Counted from the first letter of the stretch, positions 44,194-55,369 are shown. The stretch is DNA of 64,000 nucleotides from Methanobacteriota archaeon (GCA_016841265.1 JAENZL010000002.1:133009-197008); one strand, 5' to 3'. Program-made: numbers and translations. Notes: generated by a model not told the origin, from the letters alone.

Positions 44194-46401
44194 ATGAAAA
44201 TCGAGTGTCTCGACCTTCCAGATGAAGTCAAGCGGTTTTACCTGGATTCCGGAATTGAGGAGCTTTACCCTCCGCAGGCGGAAGCTGTGGAAAAGGGCCT
44301 GCTTGATGGGAAGAATCTGCTTGCGGCAATCCCTACGGCGTCAGGGAAAACTTTGCTTGCCGAGCTTGCTATGTTGAAGGCGGTACTTTCGGGAGGAAAG
44401 GCGCTTTATATCGTGCCTCTCCGGGCACTTGCTTCCGAGAAGTTCAGGCGTTTCCGGGAGTTTTTAAAACTCGGGGTCAGGGTTGGGATTTCTACCGGGG
44501 ACTATGACCGGCGGGACGATGGGCTTGGAGTAAATGACATTATCGTGGCGACGTCCGAGAAGACGGACTCCCTTCTGAGGAACGATACGGCCTGGATGCG
44601 GGAGATTTCAGTTGTTGTGGCTGACGAGGTCCACCTGATCGATTCGGCGAACCGGGGGCCTACCCTGGAAGTTACGCTTGCAAAGCTCAGGAGGATGAAC
44701 CCCTCCTGCCAGATCCTGGCACTTTCAGCTACGGTCGGGAATGCCGACGAGCTTTCTGCATGGCTGGATGCCGGGCTTGTGCTGAGCGAATGGAGGCCTA
44801 CCGACCTTAGGGAGGGGGTTTTGCTTAACGGGACTTTATACTTTAAGGGTCTGGACAGGGCTATTGAACAGTCCACAAAGGACGAGGCTGTGAACCTTGT
44901 GCTGGATACCCTCCGGGAAGGGGGGCAGTGCCTTGTTTTTGAGAGCAGCCGGAAGAACTGCATGGGTTTTGCAAAAAAGGCGGCTTCTAAGGTTGGAAAG
45001 ACCCTTGTTGCGGAAGACAGGACGCTTCTTGCGGGGATTGCCGAGGAAATCCTGGAAAGCAGCGAGACTGATACCGCGGTCACCCTTGCGACCTGCATCC
45101 GGGCCGGGACTGCTTTTCACCACGCAGGGCTTACTTCGGCTTCAAGGGAGCTTGTGGAAGAGGGTTTCAGGGCAGGCCGGATCAAGATGATCTCAAGCAC
45201 ACCAACCCTGGCTGCGGGGCTGAACCTGCCTGCCCGGCGGGTGGTTATTCGAAGCTACCGGCGCTATTCTTCGCAAGATGGGATGCAGCCTATACCCGCT
45301 CTCGAGTACAAACAGATGGCAGGCAGGGCAGGAAGGCCGAGGCTTGACCCTTACGGGGAAGCCGTACTTCTCGCAAAGTCGAATGAGGAGCTTGGGGATC
45401 TTTTTGAGCGGTATATAGAGGCCGGGGCTGAGGATATCTGGTCCAAGCTCGGGACCGAAAATGCCCTCAGGACCCACGTGCTTTCCACGATTGCAAACGG
45501 GTTTGCCCATACGAAGGAAGAGCTCATGGACTTCCTGGAAGCGACTTTCTTTGCTTTCCAGTACTCGAATTTCGGGCTCTCTACGGTTGTGGACGAGTGC
45601 CTGCACTTCCTGACGCTTGAGGGCATGCTCGAGGAAGCCGAAGAACTTGTCCCCACGATGTTCGGAAAACTGGTCTCAAGGCTCTATATCGACCCTCTCT
45701 CGGCAGCAGTTGTCGTAAAGGGTCTGAGAGAGGCTGGGGGTTCCCTGACCGACCTTACCCTGCTGCACCTTATCTGCAGCACGCCGGACATGCGCCTGCT
45801 TTACATGCGGAGTTCGGACTACGAAGGGATCAACGATTTTGCCATGACCCATTCAGAGGAGTTTGTGAAAGTCCCGAACTCCTTTGATATGGTGGAGTAT
45901 GAGTGGTTTTTGCAGGAGGTAAAGACCGCACTCTTGCTTCTGGAATGGATCCGGGAAAAGCCTGAAAACGAGCTATGTTCAAAGTTCGGGATCGGAGAAG
46001 GGGACATCCGGGCAATTGCGGACATTGCCGAGTGGATCATGCATGTGGTTACCCAGCTTGCCCGGCTCCTTGACCTGAAAGGGGCTGAGAAAGCCGCAGA
46101 ACTCGAAATGAGGGTTCACTATGGGGCTGGCCCCGAACTGATGGAACTGCTCGACATGAAGGGCATAGGGCGTGTCAGGGCAAGAAAACTCTACAAGGCG
46201 GGTTTCAGGTCTCTTGCAGATCTCTCTGGAGCAGCCCCGGAGGCTGTAGCTGCGGTTGTCGGCCCGAAAATTGCGGAAAGGATTTTCAGGCAGCTTGGAA
46301 GGGATGATGCTGCCGGCACGGAGTTCTCTGCTGAAGTACAGGGGCCTGAGACTGGGGAAGAAAAAGCCGAAGCAGGGCAGAAAACGTTCAACGATTTTTG
46401 A
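44194..46401 (+). CDS. hel308: Hel308 (Hjm) DNA helicase
   Basis: Superfamily 2 3'-5' helicase acting at stalled replication forks. Seen: Q-motif region with LYPPQAEAV, Walker A PTASGKT, Walker B ADEVHLID (DEVH rather than the more common DEIH), SAT in LALSATVG, motif [12 protein letters not shown], motif [24 protein letters not shown] (in part), motif [15 protein letters not shown], and C-terminal helix-hairpin-helix [14 protein letters not shown]. Length 735 is typical. TATA-like TTTTATATC occurs at about 44125, about 70 bp upstream of the ATG. Confidence 0.95.
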   Translation: MKIECLDLPDEVKRFYLDSGIEELYPPQAEAVEKGLLDGKNLLAAIPTASGKTLLAELAMLKAVLSGGKALYIVPLRALASEKFRRFREFLKLGVRVGISTGDYDRRDDGLGVNDIIVATSEKTDSLLRNDTAWMREISVVVADEVHLIDSANRGPTLEVTLAKLRRMNPSCQILALSATVGNADELSAWLDAGLVLSEWRPTDLREGVLLNGTLYFKGLDRAIEQSTKDEAVNLVLDTLREGGQCLVFESSRKNCMGFAKKAASKVGKTLVAEDRTLLAGIAEEILESSETDTAVTLATCIRAGTAFHHAGLTSASRELVEEGFRAGRIKMISSTPTLAAGLNLPARRVVIRSYRRYSSQDGMQPIPALEYKQMAGRAGRPRLDPYGEAVLLAKSNEELGDLFERYIEAGAEDIWSKLGTENALRTHVLSTIANGFAHTKEELMDFLEATFFAFQYSNFGLSTVVDECLHFLTLEGMLEEAEELVPTMFGKLVSRLYIDPLSAAVVVKGLREAGGSLTDLTLLHLICSTPDMRLLYMRSSDYEGINDFAMTHSEEFVKVPNSFDMVEYEWFLQEVKTALLLLEWIREKPENELCSKFGIGEGDIRAIADIAEWIMHVVTQLARLLDLKGAEKAAELEMRVHYGAGPELMELLDMKGIGRVRARKLYKAGFRSLADLSGAAPEAVAAVVGPKIAERIFRQLGRDDAAGTEFSAEVQGPETGEEKAEAGQKTFNDF

Positions 46402-46723
46402 GTTAATAGCCTGAAGTCGGGTCGGAAATTCCGAATTTCCTTCCTTTTCTCTTATTTTTCCTTTTTCCTTTCTTTTCGCTTATTTTTCCTTTTTCCTTCC
46501 TTTTCGCCTATTTTTCTTTTTTCCTTCATTTTCGCTCATTTTTCCATACAGTCTCCTTTTCTCCGCCCAAATACTGCCTCAATTTTAGGATTTCTACAAA
46601 GCCCCCCATTTTTTGTTTTTCATTTTCACCTGGATTTTAAGGGTCTTATAGGGTTTTGAGGTGAAAATATTAAATTAGATCAGGGATTTAATGGGATCAG
46701 ATTATATTTTAGAGATGGTCATC
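46402..46723. other. Pyrimidine-rich gap between hel308 and hisD
   Basis: 46438-46560 is a run of T5 and CCTT blocks with a loose repeat of CTTATTTTTCCTTTTTCC, probably terminating hel308. GAGGTGAAAATATTAAATTAG at about 46659-46679 is the likely hisD promoter zone. No gene seen. Confidence 0.55.
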
Positions 46724-48016
46724 ATGTTATTCAAAAAATTATCAGATGTTTCGGAAGCTGAAATGCAGGGACTGCTCTCCCGGGAATCCGGGCTTGCAGA
46801 TGTGGGGGAAACTGTTTCGGCCGTGCTTGCGGATGTGCGTGAAAAGGGAGATGCAGCAGTCCGGGAATATACAAAGAAGTTTGATAAGGTCGATTTTACG
46901 GATTTTGAGGTTAGTGAAGAAGAATTCGAAAAAGCGATTTCCGGAATCGATACAAAGCTCCTGGAGCACCTTAAAACCGCAGCTTCAAATATCAAAGCCT
47001 TCCACGAAGCCCAGCTCCCCGAGAAGACCTGGTTCATGGAACTCAAACCCGGGGTCGTGCTGGGACAAAAAGCTACTCCTCTTGAAAGCGTGGGGGCCTA
47101 TGCTCCCGGAGGCAGGGCCTCCTATCCTTCTACAGTGCTCATGACCGTGATCCCCGCCCGGGTTGCAGGGGTGGAGCAGGTTATTGTATGTACTCCTCCG
47201 AGGGCTGACGGTTCGGTACACCCCCTTACCCTGGCAGCGGCAAAGGTCGCAGGGGCGGACAGGGTTTTCAAGCTCGGAGGCGTGCAGGCCATAGGGGCCA
47301 TGGCATACGGGACGGAGAGCGTTCCGAAGGTTGACAAAATTGTGGGTCCGGGGAATGTCTTTGTGACGGCTGCCAAGATGCAGGTAAGGGACGTTGCCGA
47401 AATCGACTTCCCGGCAGGCCCGAGTGAAGTACTGATTATTGCGGACGAGTCTGCGGATGCTGTAATGGTAGCTTCGGATATCATCGCCCAGGCAGAACAC
47501 GACCCGAACTCGGTATCCGTGCTGGTCACGACCTCTGAAACCCTGGCAAAAGCCGTAAGTGAAGAAGTAAGTGTCCAGGCCGGGCAGACTGCAAGGAGTG
47601 AAATCGTGAAAGTTTCCCTGGAGAATGCCGCAATCCTCACTGAGAGCTCCCTGGAAATGTGTATTGACTTTAGCAACAAATTTGCTCCCGAACACCTTGA
47701 AATAATCGTATCGAATGAAGATTTCGTGCTTGACAGGATCAAAAATGCCGGATCTATTTTCGTCGGAGCCTATGCCCCTGTCCCTGTGGGAGACTACGCA
47801 TCCGGTACCAATCACGTGCTTCCTACTGCCGGTTATGCCAGGGTTTATTCGGGACTAAATATTAATCACTTCATGAAATATTCTACCATCCAGAAAATCA
47901 GCAAGGTTGGGCTTGAAAGCCTAAAAGAAACTGTAATCGCACTGGCCGAGGAAGAAGGCTTAAAGGCACATGCCGATGCTATAAGGGCGCGGTTCGGCTG
48001 GAAACCTTCTAAATAA
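46724..48016 (+). CDS. hisD: Histidinol dehydrogenase
   Basis: Last two steps of histidine synthesis: histidinol to histidine with two NAD. Seen: [20 protein letters not shown] (given in part), [37 protein letters not shown], and the zinc ligands in AQAEHDPNS and NKFAPEHLE with [22 protein letters not shown]-like blocks later. The ORF is open from ATG 46691, but the family begins at MLFKKLSDV, i.e. ATG 46724, giving 430 residues. It is a single gene with no other his gene in this window. Confidence 0.95.
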   Translation: MLFKKLSDVSEAEMQGLLSRESGLADVGETVSAVLADVREKGDAAVREYTKKFDKVDFTDFEVSEEEFEKAISGIDTKLLEHLKTAASNIKAFHEAQLPEKTWFMELKPGVVLGQKATPLESVGAYAPGGRASYPSTVLMTVIPARVAGVEQVIVCTPPRADGSVHPLTLAAAKVAGADRVFKLGGVQAIGAMAYGTESVPKVDKIVGPGNVFVTAAKMQVRDVAEIDFPAGPSEVLIIADESADAVMVASDIIAQAEHDPNSVSVLVTTSETLAKAVSEEVSVQAGQTARSEIVKVSLENAAILTESSLEMCIDFSNKFAPEHLEIIVSNEDFVLDRIKNAGSIFVGAYAPVPVGDYASGTNHVLPTAGYARVYSGLNINHFMKYSTIQKISKVGLESLKETVIALAEEEGLKAHADAIRARFGWKPSK

Positions 48017-48101
48017 TGTGTACGCCATTCGATACTTATATAAAATGTAAACGCATAGAAAATTTGCTATTTTAAATAACTGAGGAGTAGTGGGGATTAG
48101 T

Positions 48102-48509
48102 ATGAAAATTAGAGTGGTTAGTTCACGGGAAGAAATTCCTACCCTGAATCCTAATGAAAAAGTTGTACACCTTGCATTCAGACCCTCGAATAGGGATGTC
48201 TTCGTGCTTGCGGAGACATGTCCGAAGATTGAAGCAATCCAGCTTCCGAAGTCGTATCGTCGAACAGTCTCAAAATCTATAGAGATGTTCCTGGAAATGC
48301 AGAAAATTAACCTTCTGGAAGGGGACGTTTGGGGACACAGGAAGGATATAAACGAGTACTACAATGTGTCTCAGAACTTACTGGAGAAGATGCAGGAATT
48401 AAAGGCTGATCGTATATCCAACGATATCATTGCTGAAAAACTTTCGAGAGAAAGCAAGTTGAACACCGATATGATCATGTACATTTTAAACCAGAAGAAT
48501 GTGGCTTGA
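48102..48509 (+). CDS. DUF1699 family protein (copy 1)
   Basis: A 135-residue protein of the DUF1699 family, found mainly in Methanosarcina; its function is not established. Seen: MKIRVVSSREEI, NEKVVHLAFRPSNRDVF, a CPKIEAIQLP segment, SKSIEMFLEMQKI, the invariant VWGHRKDINEYY, and a C-terminal RESKLNTDMIMYILN stretch that resembles a helix-turn-helix end. A GTG start at 48090 is possible; ATG 48102 after GTGGGGATTAG is preferred because copy 2 has the same arrangement. The second copy lies beyond a tnpB element. Confidence 0.83.
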   Translation: MKIRVVSSREEIPTLNPNEKVVHLAFRPSNRDVFVLAETCPKIEAIQLPKSYRRTVSKSIEMFLEMQKINLLEGDVWGHRKDINEYYNVSQNLLEKMQELKADRISNDIIAEKLSRESKLNTDMIMYILNQKNVA

Positions 48510-49095
48510 GCTACTCTTCTGTTCAGATATTTTTCGGTTGAGGTGATAATTTTTTTCTTTGCATCTGAAAAGGGGCTTGTAGTAAGGTATGGGTCCGGGT
48601 TTTTGTATCCGGGGGGTTTAAAGAGATTTTCAGGGCAATCCGGGATCTTTCGTTCTTAATAGTAATCTCTAAGAGGTAATCCTGTAGATAGTTCCTACTT
48701 ATGGACAGATTGCATCATTAGAGTTGCACCGGTATATTTGCATCATTAGGGTTGCACAGGCATACTGGTTGTAATTTCTGCGTGAGATCGTTTTCCGCAT
48801 TCAGGATTTCCTGATCAGGACGTTTCATCCTTGTCTACGGGATATTTTTTCTGTCCCCTATCAAGTATAAATCCGGTTTCCATACCCTTATTTAATTAAT
48901 CCGCTTTAATCCACGTTGTTATATCTTGATTCTTCGCCGGGGGTATTTTTAGAACATTCGTTTTATATTAATCTCTACTTTTTAAAATAAAGTTTTAACT
49001 TTGGAACACTTAATTTCAATTGAGATTTTTAAGTATTTCACTTCTTCCTTCTTTTAATGCTTTTTTTCTCAAACAGCATAGGGCAAGTTGAATGA
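48510..49095. other. 586-bp gap after DUF1699 copy 1
   Basis: At 48709-48765 there are two copies of TTGCATCATTAGAGTTGCAC followed by a GGTATA/GGCATA end. AT-rich sequence continues to the tnpB left end. I see no gene or clear hairpin. Near 48950-49050 there are several TATA-like stretches (TTTATATTAATC). Confidence 0.55.
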
Positions 49096-49102
49096 ATTTT
49101 AT

Positions 49103-49218
49103 CTCCGAAGGCGGGAAGACTCCTTCCTCGGAGGCCGCAGGCCGACAGGTGGGAGATGGGAGCCGTCAACTTCCCAACACTACAATAAAATAACTCTCTA
49201 TTAATAATATAAGAATTT
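49103..49218 (+). other. Structured left-end element upstream of tnpB
   Basis: About 115 bp with hairpins: CTCCGA pairs with TCGGAG (49103-49133), GGCCGCAGGCC, and GGGAG with a CTTCCC further on. The same element occurs before the second tnpB at 63585-63700. In it the first stem reads CTCCA and TGGAG, which is a compensated change, so the pairing is kept. It may be the single-strand hairpin set used in transposition. Confidence 0.65.
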
Positions 49219-49250
49219 CCTTATATAACTTCAAAACAATTCGTAATGTT

Positions 49251-50429
49251 ATGAAAAGGGGGAACGTGTACCGGATCTATCCGGATGATGAACAAAAGAC
49301 GCTTATCGAAAAGCATATCGGTTGCGTTAGATTCATCTATAACCGTTTTCTGCACATCAAAAAGGTCTTCTACGACAAATTCAGGATCAACGTTTCCCTG
49401 ACTGAACTTGACAAGTACCTTCCCATGTTCAAGGAAATCTATCCCTGGCTCAAAGAGGTCAATTCCCAGTCTCTTCAGGAAGCCAGAAAAAACTTGCATG
49501 ATGCTTTCTCCCGCTTTTTCAAAGGACAAAACGGTTTTCCTCAATGGAAAACAAAGAAGGACATCAACAAATCTTTCCAGATCCCTCAGAGGTACAAGCT
49601 CAACCTGACAACTTCGCAGGTGTTTCTTCCGGGAATTGGCTGGATGAAAATCAAGATGCATCGTGACCTGTTCAGTCCGGAGTTTTTCGAGAACATGATC
49701 GAGACTTCCGAAGTTAACGGGGAGGTCATTGTCGAAAAGGACCTAAATGCCGAATTCCTGAGAACGGCAACCGTAAAAAGGACCCCTACAGGAAAGTACT
49801 ACATTTCCATCCTGACGGAAGACCGGGAAGAGTACCCGGAAATGCAGGAATACACAGAAGAAACTACTGTCGGGGTTGACCTCGGGATCAAGGACTTTGC
49901 GATCCTTTCCACCGGAGAAAAGATAGAGAACCCTAAATTTCTGAAAAAGTCTTTGGGTCGCCTGAAAACTCTCCAGAGGAGGGTCAGCAGGAAACAAAAA
50001 GGGTCCAACAACAGGAAAAAAGCCGTAAAACAGCTTGCTCTAATCCATGAGAAAATCTCCAACCAGAGACACGATTTCCAGCATAAGGAGTCAAACACTC
50101 TTTTGAGCGACAACCAAGCCCATGCTATTGCAGTGGAATCGTTGAACATCAAGGGGATGAAGAAAAACCATAAACTTGCTCAGGCTATCAGTGATTCGGC
50201 ATGGGGAAGCTTTGTAAGTAAACTGGAATATAAGGCTAAAAGACTCGGCAAAACCGTGATAAGGATCGGGATGTGGGAGCCTTCTACAAAGACCTGTAAC
50301 GTTTGCGGATACCACAACAAGGACATAACTCTGGCTGTCCGGGAGTGGGAATGCCCTGCCTGTGGGACGTTCCATGACAGGGACATTAACGCCGCTATCA
50401 ACATCAAAAAGTTTGCACTGGCAACTTAA
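49251..50429 (+). CDS. tnpB: RNA-guided endonuclease TnpB
   Basis: IS605-family TnpB, 392 residues; such proteins are omega-RNA-guided DNA nucleases ancestral to Cas12. Seen: the RuvC-like catalytic set, GVDLGIKDFA (first Asp), AVESLNIKGM (Glu) and DRDINAAINI (last Asp), plus a CNVCGY and CPACG zinc ribbon. N-terminal YRIYPDDEQKTLIEKHIGC and FIYNRFL are the usual start. All catalytic residues are present, so it looks active. No tnpA is beside it. Its right-end DNA carries guide-RNA-like hairpins. Confidence 0.93.
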   Translation: MKRGNVYRIYPDDEQKTLIEKHIGCVRFIYNRFLHIKKVFYDKFRINVSLTELDKYLPMFKEIYPWLKEVNSQSLQEARKNLHDAFSRFFKGQNGFPQWKTKKDINKSFQIPQRYKLNLTTSQVFLPGIGWMKIKMHRDLFSPEFFENMIETSEVNGEVIVEKDLNAEFLRTATVKRTPTGKYYISILTEDREEYPEMQEYTEETTVGVDLGIKDFAILSTGEKIENPKFLKKSLGRLKTLQRRVSRKQKGSNNRKKAVKQLALIHEKISNQRHDFQHKESNTLLSDNQAHAIAVESLNIKGMKKNHKLAQAISDSAWGSFVSKLEYKAKRLGKTVIRIGMWEPSTKTCNVCGYHNKDITLAVREWECPACGTFHDRDINAAINIKKFALAT

Positions 50430-50439
50430 TCAAAAAAGC

Positions 50440-50546
50440 ACCCGTGGGACACGGGGAAGAGCCTGTGGATTCGTGGAGGTTGCTCCGGAATATGAAGCAG
50501 GAAGCCCCTTCATCGGCTCCGAAGGAGACAGGGAGGGGTAGTTCAC
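50440..50546 (+). ncRNA. Putative omega RNA (right-end guide scaffold)
   Basis: Directly after tnpB: CCCGTGGGACACGGG hairpin at about 50441-50455, then a GGAAGCCCCTTC arm that pairs with GGGAGGGG, ending GTAGTTCAC. This layout matches known right-end guide scaffolds of TnpB elements. The guide would be the flanking DNA after 50546 (GCTAAATTGGAAACTTAT). The call rests on pattern, not on expression data. Confidence 0.6.
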
Positions 50547-50630
50547 GCTAAATTGGAAACTTATTTAAGCTTGGTTATCCAATTAATTTTATTAGTCTTT
50601 GATTTAATCGAAGATATGTGGGGGATTAGA

Positions 50631-51038
50631 ATGAAAATCAGAGTTGTCAGCTCAAGAGATGAGATCATCTCATTGAACCCTAACGAGAGGGTAGTCCATC
50701 TGGCGTTCAGGCCTTCAAACAAGGATATTTTCCTGCTTGTAGAGACCTGCCCGAAACTCGAGGTCGTCCAGCTTCCCAGGTCCTACAAACGGACTATTTC
50801 GAAATCAATCGAAATGTTTCTGGAAATGCAGAAAGTCGAGTTAATTGAAGGCGATGTCTGGGGGCACAGGAAGGACATAAATGAATATTACACCGTACCC
50901 TCTTCCGTGATCGAGAGAATAAAGGACATGAAGGGGGAAGGGGTTCCTGCCGAAGAGGTGGCAGTAAAGGTAGCAAAAGAAAGCAAGCTGAACTCGAAGA
51001 TGGTGATGTATATACTGAACCTGAAACAGATCGAGTAA
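50631..51038 (+). CDS. DUF1699 family protein (copy 2)
   Basis: A 135-residue paralogue of the copy at 48102. Seen: MKIRVVSSRDEI, VVHLAFRPSNKDIF, SKSIEMFLEMQKV and VWGHRKDINEYY are shared; the C-terminal third (from about residue 88) is diverged except for KESKLNSKMVMYILN. Both genes have GGGGATTAG just before the ATG. The ORF runs upstream to an ATG at 50553, but conservation starts at 50631. The tnpB element is 84 bp upstream. Confidence 0.85.
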   Translation: MKIRVVSSRDEIISLNPNERVVHLAFRPSNKDIFLLVETCPKLEVVQLPRSYKRTISKSIEMFLEMQKVELIEGDVWGHRKDINEYYTVPSSVIERIKDMKGEGVPAEEVAVKVAKESKLNSKMVMYILNLKQIE

Positions 51039-51084
51039 GCGGCTTTTCCTGACTTTTTTCTTGATTTTAAAAATGAATCTTCAT

Positions 51085-51112
51085 GGGGCAGAAGCCTGTT
51101 TAGCTTTGCCCC
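51085..51112. terminator. Hairpin between convergent genes
   Basis: GGGGCAGAAGC and GCTTTGCCCC form a stem in the gap between DUF1699 copy 2 and trpB2. It may serve as a bidirectional terminator; a T4 run follows about 18 bases later on the plus side. Confidence 0.45.
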
Positions 51113-51244
51113 GATTTCAAAAATCCCTTTTATCGGCCTGCCTTCCTTTTACAGGTCGTTTTTATAGGTCGTTTTTTACAGATTGCTTTTTCAGTTCGGT
51201 TTGACAGGCCGTTTTTATGTTTCGTCTCTCTTCTTACGAGCCGT

Positions 51245-52543
51245 TTATTCCATTTCGCCGCTGAAGTATTTGTCATAGGAAGCCATGTCAAAGTGCCCGT
51301 GTCCGCTCAGGTTGAAGAGGATCGTTTTCTCTTCCCCGGTCTGCTTGCACTTGAGCGCTTCGTCAATTGCACAGCGGATTGCGTGTGAGGATTCCGGGGC
51401 CGGCACAATTCCTTCCGTGCGGGCAAACTGGACAGCAGCTTCGAACACGGTCCTCTGCTCGTAGGAAACGGCGTCAATTAAACCTTCGGCGTGGAGTTTG
51501 CTTATTATTGGAGAGTCCCCGTGGTAGCGAAGTCCCCCTGCATGGATGGCGGGCGGGACATGGGTGTGCCCGAGGGTATACATCTTGAGCAGCGGGGTCA
51601 TTTCAGCCGTGTCCCCGAAGTCATACCTGTACTCTCCTTTCGTAAGGGTGGGGCAGGACGTGGGTTCCACTGCAATCACTTTTGCATCGTGTTTGCCTTC
51701 AAGCTTGTCTTTAACGTACTCAAGAGCGATGCCTCCCAGGTTACTTCCCCCGCCACAGCACCCGATTACAATGTCAGGGTACGTTTCTACCTGTGCAAGT
51801 TGCTTTTTACTCTCTTCCCCGATAATGGTCTGGTGCAGTATCACATGGTTGAGGACGCTTCCGAGGGAGTATTTCGTGTTTTCATTAAGTGCGGCATCTT
51901 CCACGGCTTCACTTATGGCAATTCCCAGGGTTCCCGGAGTATCGGGCTGTTCTTTCAGGACCCAACGTCCGAATTCCGTGTCCGGGCTCGGGGAGGGGAC
52001 GACTTTTCCGCCCCAGAGGGTCATGAGGGATTTCCGGTAGGGTTTCTGGTAGAAACTGGAACGGACCATGTAGACCTTGCACTCGATATCGAAATAGTTG
52101 CAGGCAAGGGACAGAGCACTTCCCCACTGCCCGGCTCCTGTTTCGGTGGTTATCCTTTCCGTGCCCTCTTTCATGTTATAGTAAGTCTGGGCAATGGATG
52201 TGTTCGTCTTGTGGCTGCCCGCCGGGCTTACCCCTTCATATTTATAATATATCTTCGCAGGGGTCTTGAGGAGCTTTTCCAGCTGATGGGCTCTGTAAAG
52301 AGGGCTTGGCCTCCAGAGCCTGTATATTTCAAGGACCTCTTTAGGGATGTCGATATACCGGTCACTGCTCATCTCCTGCTTGATAAGCTCTTTTGCAAAA
52401 ATAGGTTCCAGGGCCTCGGGACTTATTATTTCCCTTGTTTTCGGATCAAGAGGTGGGTCCAGAGGGGTGGGGAGGTCAGGAAGAACGTTATACCATCTTT
52501 TTGGCATTTCGTTCTCATCAAGGATTATTTTTGTCTGTTCCAT
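51245..52543 (-). CDS. trpB2: Tryptophan synthase beta chain-like (TrpB2 type)
   Basis: PLP-dependent enzyme of the TrpB2 group, which makes tryptophan from indole and serine, often without TrpA. Seen: the long N-terminal extension [15 protein letters not shown] characteristic of TrpB2, the PLP-Lys motif SPAGSHKTN (Lys near 112), [20 protein letters not shown], and [12 protein letters not shown]. Length 432 exceeds TrpB1 (about 400). No trpA or other trp gene is adjacent. Start ATG with GGGAT upstream. Confidence 0.93.
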   Translation of the reverse strand: MEQTKIILDENEMPKRWYNVLPDLPTPLDPPLDPKTREIISPEALEPIFAKELIKQEMSSDRYIDIPKEVLEIYRLWRPSPLYRAHQLEKLLKTPAKIYYKYEGVSPAGSHKTNTSIAQTYYNMKEGTERITTETGAGQWGSALSLACNYFDIECKVYMVRSSFYQKPYRKSLMTLWGGKVVPSPSPDTEFGRWVLKEQPDTPGTLGIAISEAVEDAALNENTKYSLGSVLNHVILHQTIIGEESKKQLAQVETYPDIVIGCCGGGSNLGGIALEYVKDKLEGKHDAKVIAVEPTSCPTLTKGEYRYDFGDTAEMTPLLKMYTLGHTHVPPAIHAGGLRYHGDSPIISKLHAEGLIDAVSYEQRTVFEAAVQFARTEGIVPAPESSHAIRCAIDEALKCKQTGEEKTILFNLSGHGHFDMASYDKYFSGEME

Positions 52544-52926
52544 ATTATCCCTTTTCTGTATATGCGTGAATGGCTACTTTTTTGCACAGATTTGTACTTT
52601 GCTGTATTTAATTGTTATCTCGTCTGCAGGCGTGGGATATGCCCCACGCATCTATTCTTTGCCAAAAGCGGCGTTTTTTCGTCCGGAAAAAACGGCAAGT
52701 TCCGGATTTATGGTCCGTAATTTGCAAAAATTGAATGAAATATTGCAGGATTGAAAAATATGCCGGATATTGAAAATGTCGAATAGAATCTAATGTCGAA
52801 GTAAAACCGGATGCAGAAATAATAAATTGATGCCAAAAATACTGAATTAATGCCAAAAATAAAAAAATTCTGGTAACAAAATGTTGAATACGGGGTGTGG
52901 AAAAAAGGAAGCCTGCCAGAGGCTTT
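52544..52926. other. 383-bp gap between trpB2 and thiDN
   Basis: At 52797-52868 there are repeats around ATGCCAAAAATACTGAATTA. The promoter of trpB2 (minus strand) should be near 52570-52620, where TACTTTGCTGTATTTAATTG gives a weak TATA. GGCGTGGGATATGCCCCACGC at about 52629-52649 is an inverted repeat (GCGTGGG with CCCACGC), possibly a regulator site for trpB2. Confidence 0.55.
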
Positions 52927-54282
52927 TTACTTCAACCTGCCGGCAAGTTCCACCGCAATTTTTGCAACTTCCGTGGCACTCTTGCCGAGCAGGCGGACCA
53001 TGGGTTCTTTTCCTGTGCTGCCTTCATCATAAATCATGTCAGGTACGCTCTCGTAAACCCTGATTGCCTCGGCTGTGCCCCAGTCCATGGAGCTAACATT
53101 TTCGGGTTCTTTTTCTCTGTCAAAGGAAGAATCCGTAAGTCCCATTTCCCTGCAGGCGGTAAGGACTTTTTCGGAGTACCTTACGTTTACGGCTGCCCTG
53201 ACCCGGGGGTTGTAGCGGAGGGCGGCAAGAATTATCCTTGCAACGTGCCGGCTTGCCCCGAAGTCCACACAGCCCACAGGTACTGCCCTGTTCCTGTGTC
53301 TTACAATTCTTCCCTCCACGGCAGCGACGTCCTCGCAGGCTTCAGCGCCGGGAATGCCCATCCCTATGTTGCAACCTACCTCGGCGACCAGTTTTGCAAA
53401 ATCGGGGCTCTCAGTAAGGATCGAGACTGCAGCTTTCACGTCCCTGAGAACCCTGTAGCGCTCCATTTCTTCCAGGGTCTTGCCTATTGGGTTTACGGGG
53501 TTCACCCCTCCGCCTGCGGGAATGCTTCTCTGGATTGCCTGCACCACGAACTTTTTTGCTTCCAATGCGGCTGTTTCCAGGCTTTCTCCCCTGGCAAGGT
53601 ATGCGGTCATTGCTGCAGAGTAGGTGCAGCCAGTGCCGTGAGTCCCTCCTTTTACAAAGTCTCCGGGAATCCGGGTGAATGTATCGGTGTCTGCTTCATA
53701 GAGCAGGTCTGTTGCATCCAGGTGCCCACCGGTAACGACCACCGCTCCGGCTCCAAGGTCCACGATTTTTCTTGCAGCCTTCTTTGCGTCTTCCCGGGTT
53801 TTTACGGGAATCCCGGCAATTGCACCTGCTTCGGCGGCGTTCGGGGTCGTGACTTTGCAGAGTGGAAGGAGTTCTTCAATAAGGGTGGACAGGGCTTCTT
53901 TTCGGAGGAGGTCGCCTCCGGCTTCGGCAGCCATTACAGGGTCGATTACAAGGGAAAGCCCGTGCTTTTTTACCCCTGCCGCAACCTCCCTGATGATCCC
54001 GGAAGAGGCGAGCATGCCCGTCTTTGCCCACCGGACATCCATATCCGTACAGACCGCCTCGACCTGGGCGGAAACGGCGGTTGGGGCCAGGTCAAAGGCA
54101 TTGATGACTCCTGTGGTGTTCTGGGCCGTGACCGAGGTAATGGCGCAGGTCCCGTGCACCCCGAGGGCTGCAAAGGTCTTGAGGTCAGCAGCGATCCCGG
54201 CTCCTCCTCCGGAGTCCGAGCCTGCGATCGTCATTACAATGGTTTTTTCTGGTATGGCGGGCTTTCCTGTCATTCTACTCAT
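52927..54282 (-). CDS. thiDN: Bifunctional HMP-P kinase/thiamine-phosphate synthase ThiDN
   Basis: Thiamine synthesis: the N-terminal ThiD part phosphorylates hydroxymethylpyrimidine phosphate and the C-terminal ThiN domain joins it to thiazole phosphate. Seen: [18 protein letters not shown] near residue 20, [39 protein letters not shown] (ribokinase-type catalytic Asp/Gly loop), then from about 270 [30 protein letters not shown]-like and [13 protein letters not shown] typical of ThiN. Length 451 fits archaeal ThiDN. It is monocistronic here. Confidence 0.94.
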   Translation of the reverse strand: MSRMTGKPAIPEKTIVMTIAGSDSGGGAGIAADLKTFAALGVHGTCAITSVTAQNTTGVINAFDLAPTAVSAQVEAVCTDMDVRWAKTGMLASSGIIREVAAGVKKHGLSLVIDPVMAAEAGGDLLRKEALSTLIEELLPLCKVTTPNAAEAGAIAGIPVKTREDAKKAARKIVDLGAGAVVVTGGHLDATDLLYEADTDTFTRIPGDFVKGGTHGTGCTYSAAMTAYLARGESLETAALEAKKFVVQAIQRSIPAGGGVNPVNPIGKTLEEMERYRVLRDVKAAVSILTESPDFAKLVAEVGCNIGMGIPGAEACEDVAAVEGRIVRHRNRAVPVGCVDFGASRHVARIILAALRYNPRVRAAVNVRYSEKVLTACREMGLTDSSFDREKEPENVSSMDWGTAEAIRVYESVPDMIYDEGSTGKEPMVRLLGKSATEVAKIAVELAGRLK

Positions 54283-54998
<716 letters not shown>

Positions 54999-55149
54999 TC
55001 TATATCAAGCACTTAATCTATTAACGTTCAACTTTGCGAGCATTGGATCTTTAAAAACAAGCCGCAAAAAACAATCCGGAATAACGAAATCGCTTCGGAC
55101 AATCAGATATTACTTTAAAATATGTTGATTTTTATCAGGAGATTTAGGA

Positions 55150-55320
55150 ATGAGTAAAGGTACTGCATCAATGGGAAAAAAGCAGAAACACACGCATGTC
55201 AAATGCAGGAGATGTGGCAGTGTATCTTATAATGTGCATACAAAACAGTGTACCTCATGTGGTTTTGGAAAAACGCCCCGCATGAGAAGCTATAAGTGGA
55301 AGGCAAAGTGCAAGTATTGA
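55150..55320 (+). CDS. rpl37e: 50S ribosomal protein L37e
   Basis: Zinc-ribbon ribosomal protein of 56 residues. Seen: [20 protein letters not shown] start, [11 protein letters not shown] and [17 protein letters not shown] with the four Cys of the zinc site. It is short, but the family is about 60 residues in archaea, and the frame is complete from ATG to TGA. It lies 151 bp after LSm and 49 bp before purF. Confidence 0.96.
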   Translation: MSKGTASMGKKQKHTHVKCRRCGSVSYNVHTKQCTSCGFGKTPRMRSYKWKAKCKY

Positions 55321-55369
55321 ACTGGGCTACTCCACTTTTACTATTTTTTACCTGAACCGGAGGTTCATA

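Larger units (their letters stand above)
49096..50546 (+). mobile_element. IS200/IS605-type tnpB-only element
   Basis: A tnpB gene with a structured left region and a typical right-end region, without any tnpA nearby. The left limit is taken from the sequence shared with the second element (the match starts at about 49096). The right limit is the end of GGGGTAGTTCAC, a usual right end in archaeal elements of this family. No target duplication is expected. It lies between two DUF1699 paralogues and interrupts neither. Confidence 0.7.

Noticed and set aside
51491-52720. A 409-codon plus-strand frame opposite trpB2
   Set aside because: Shadow of the trpB2 gene; no family features and no ribosome binding site.
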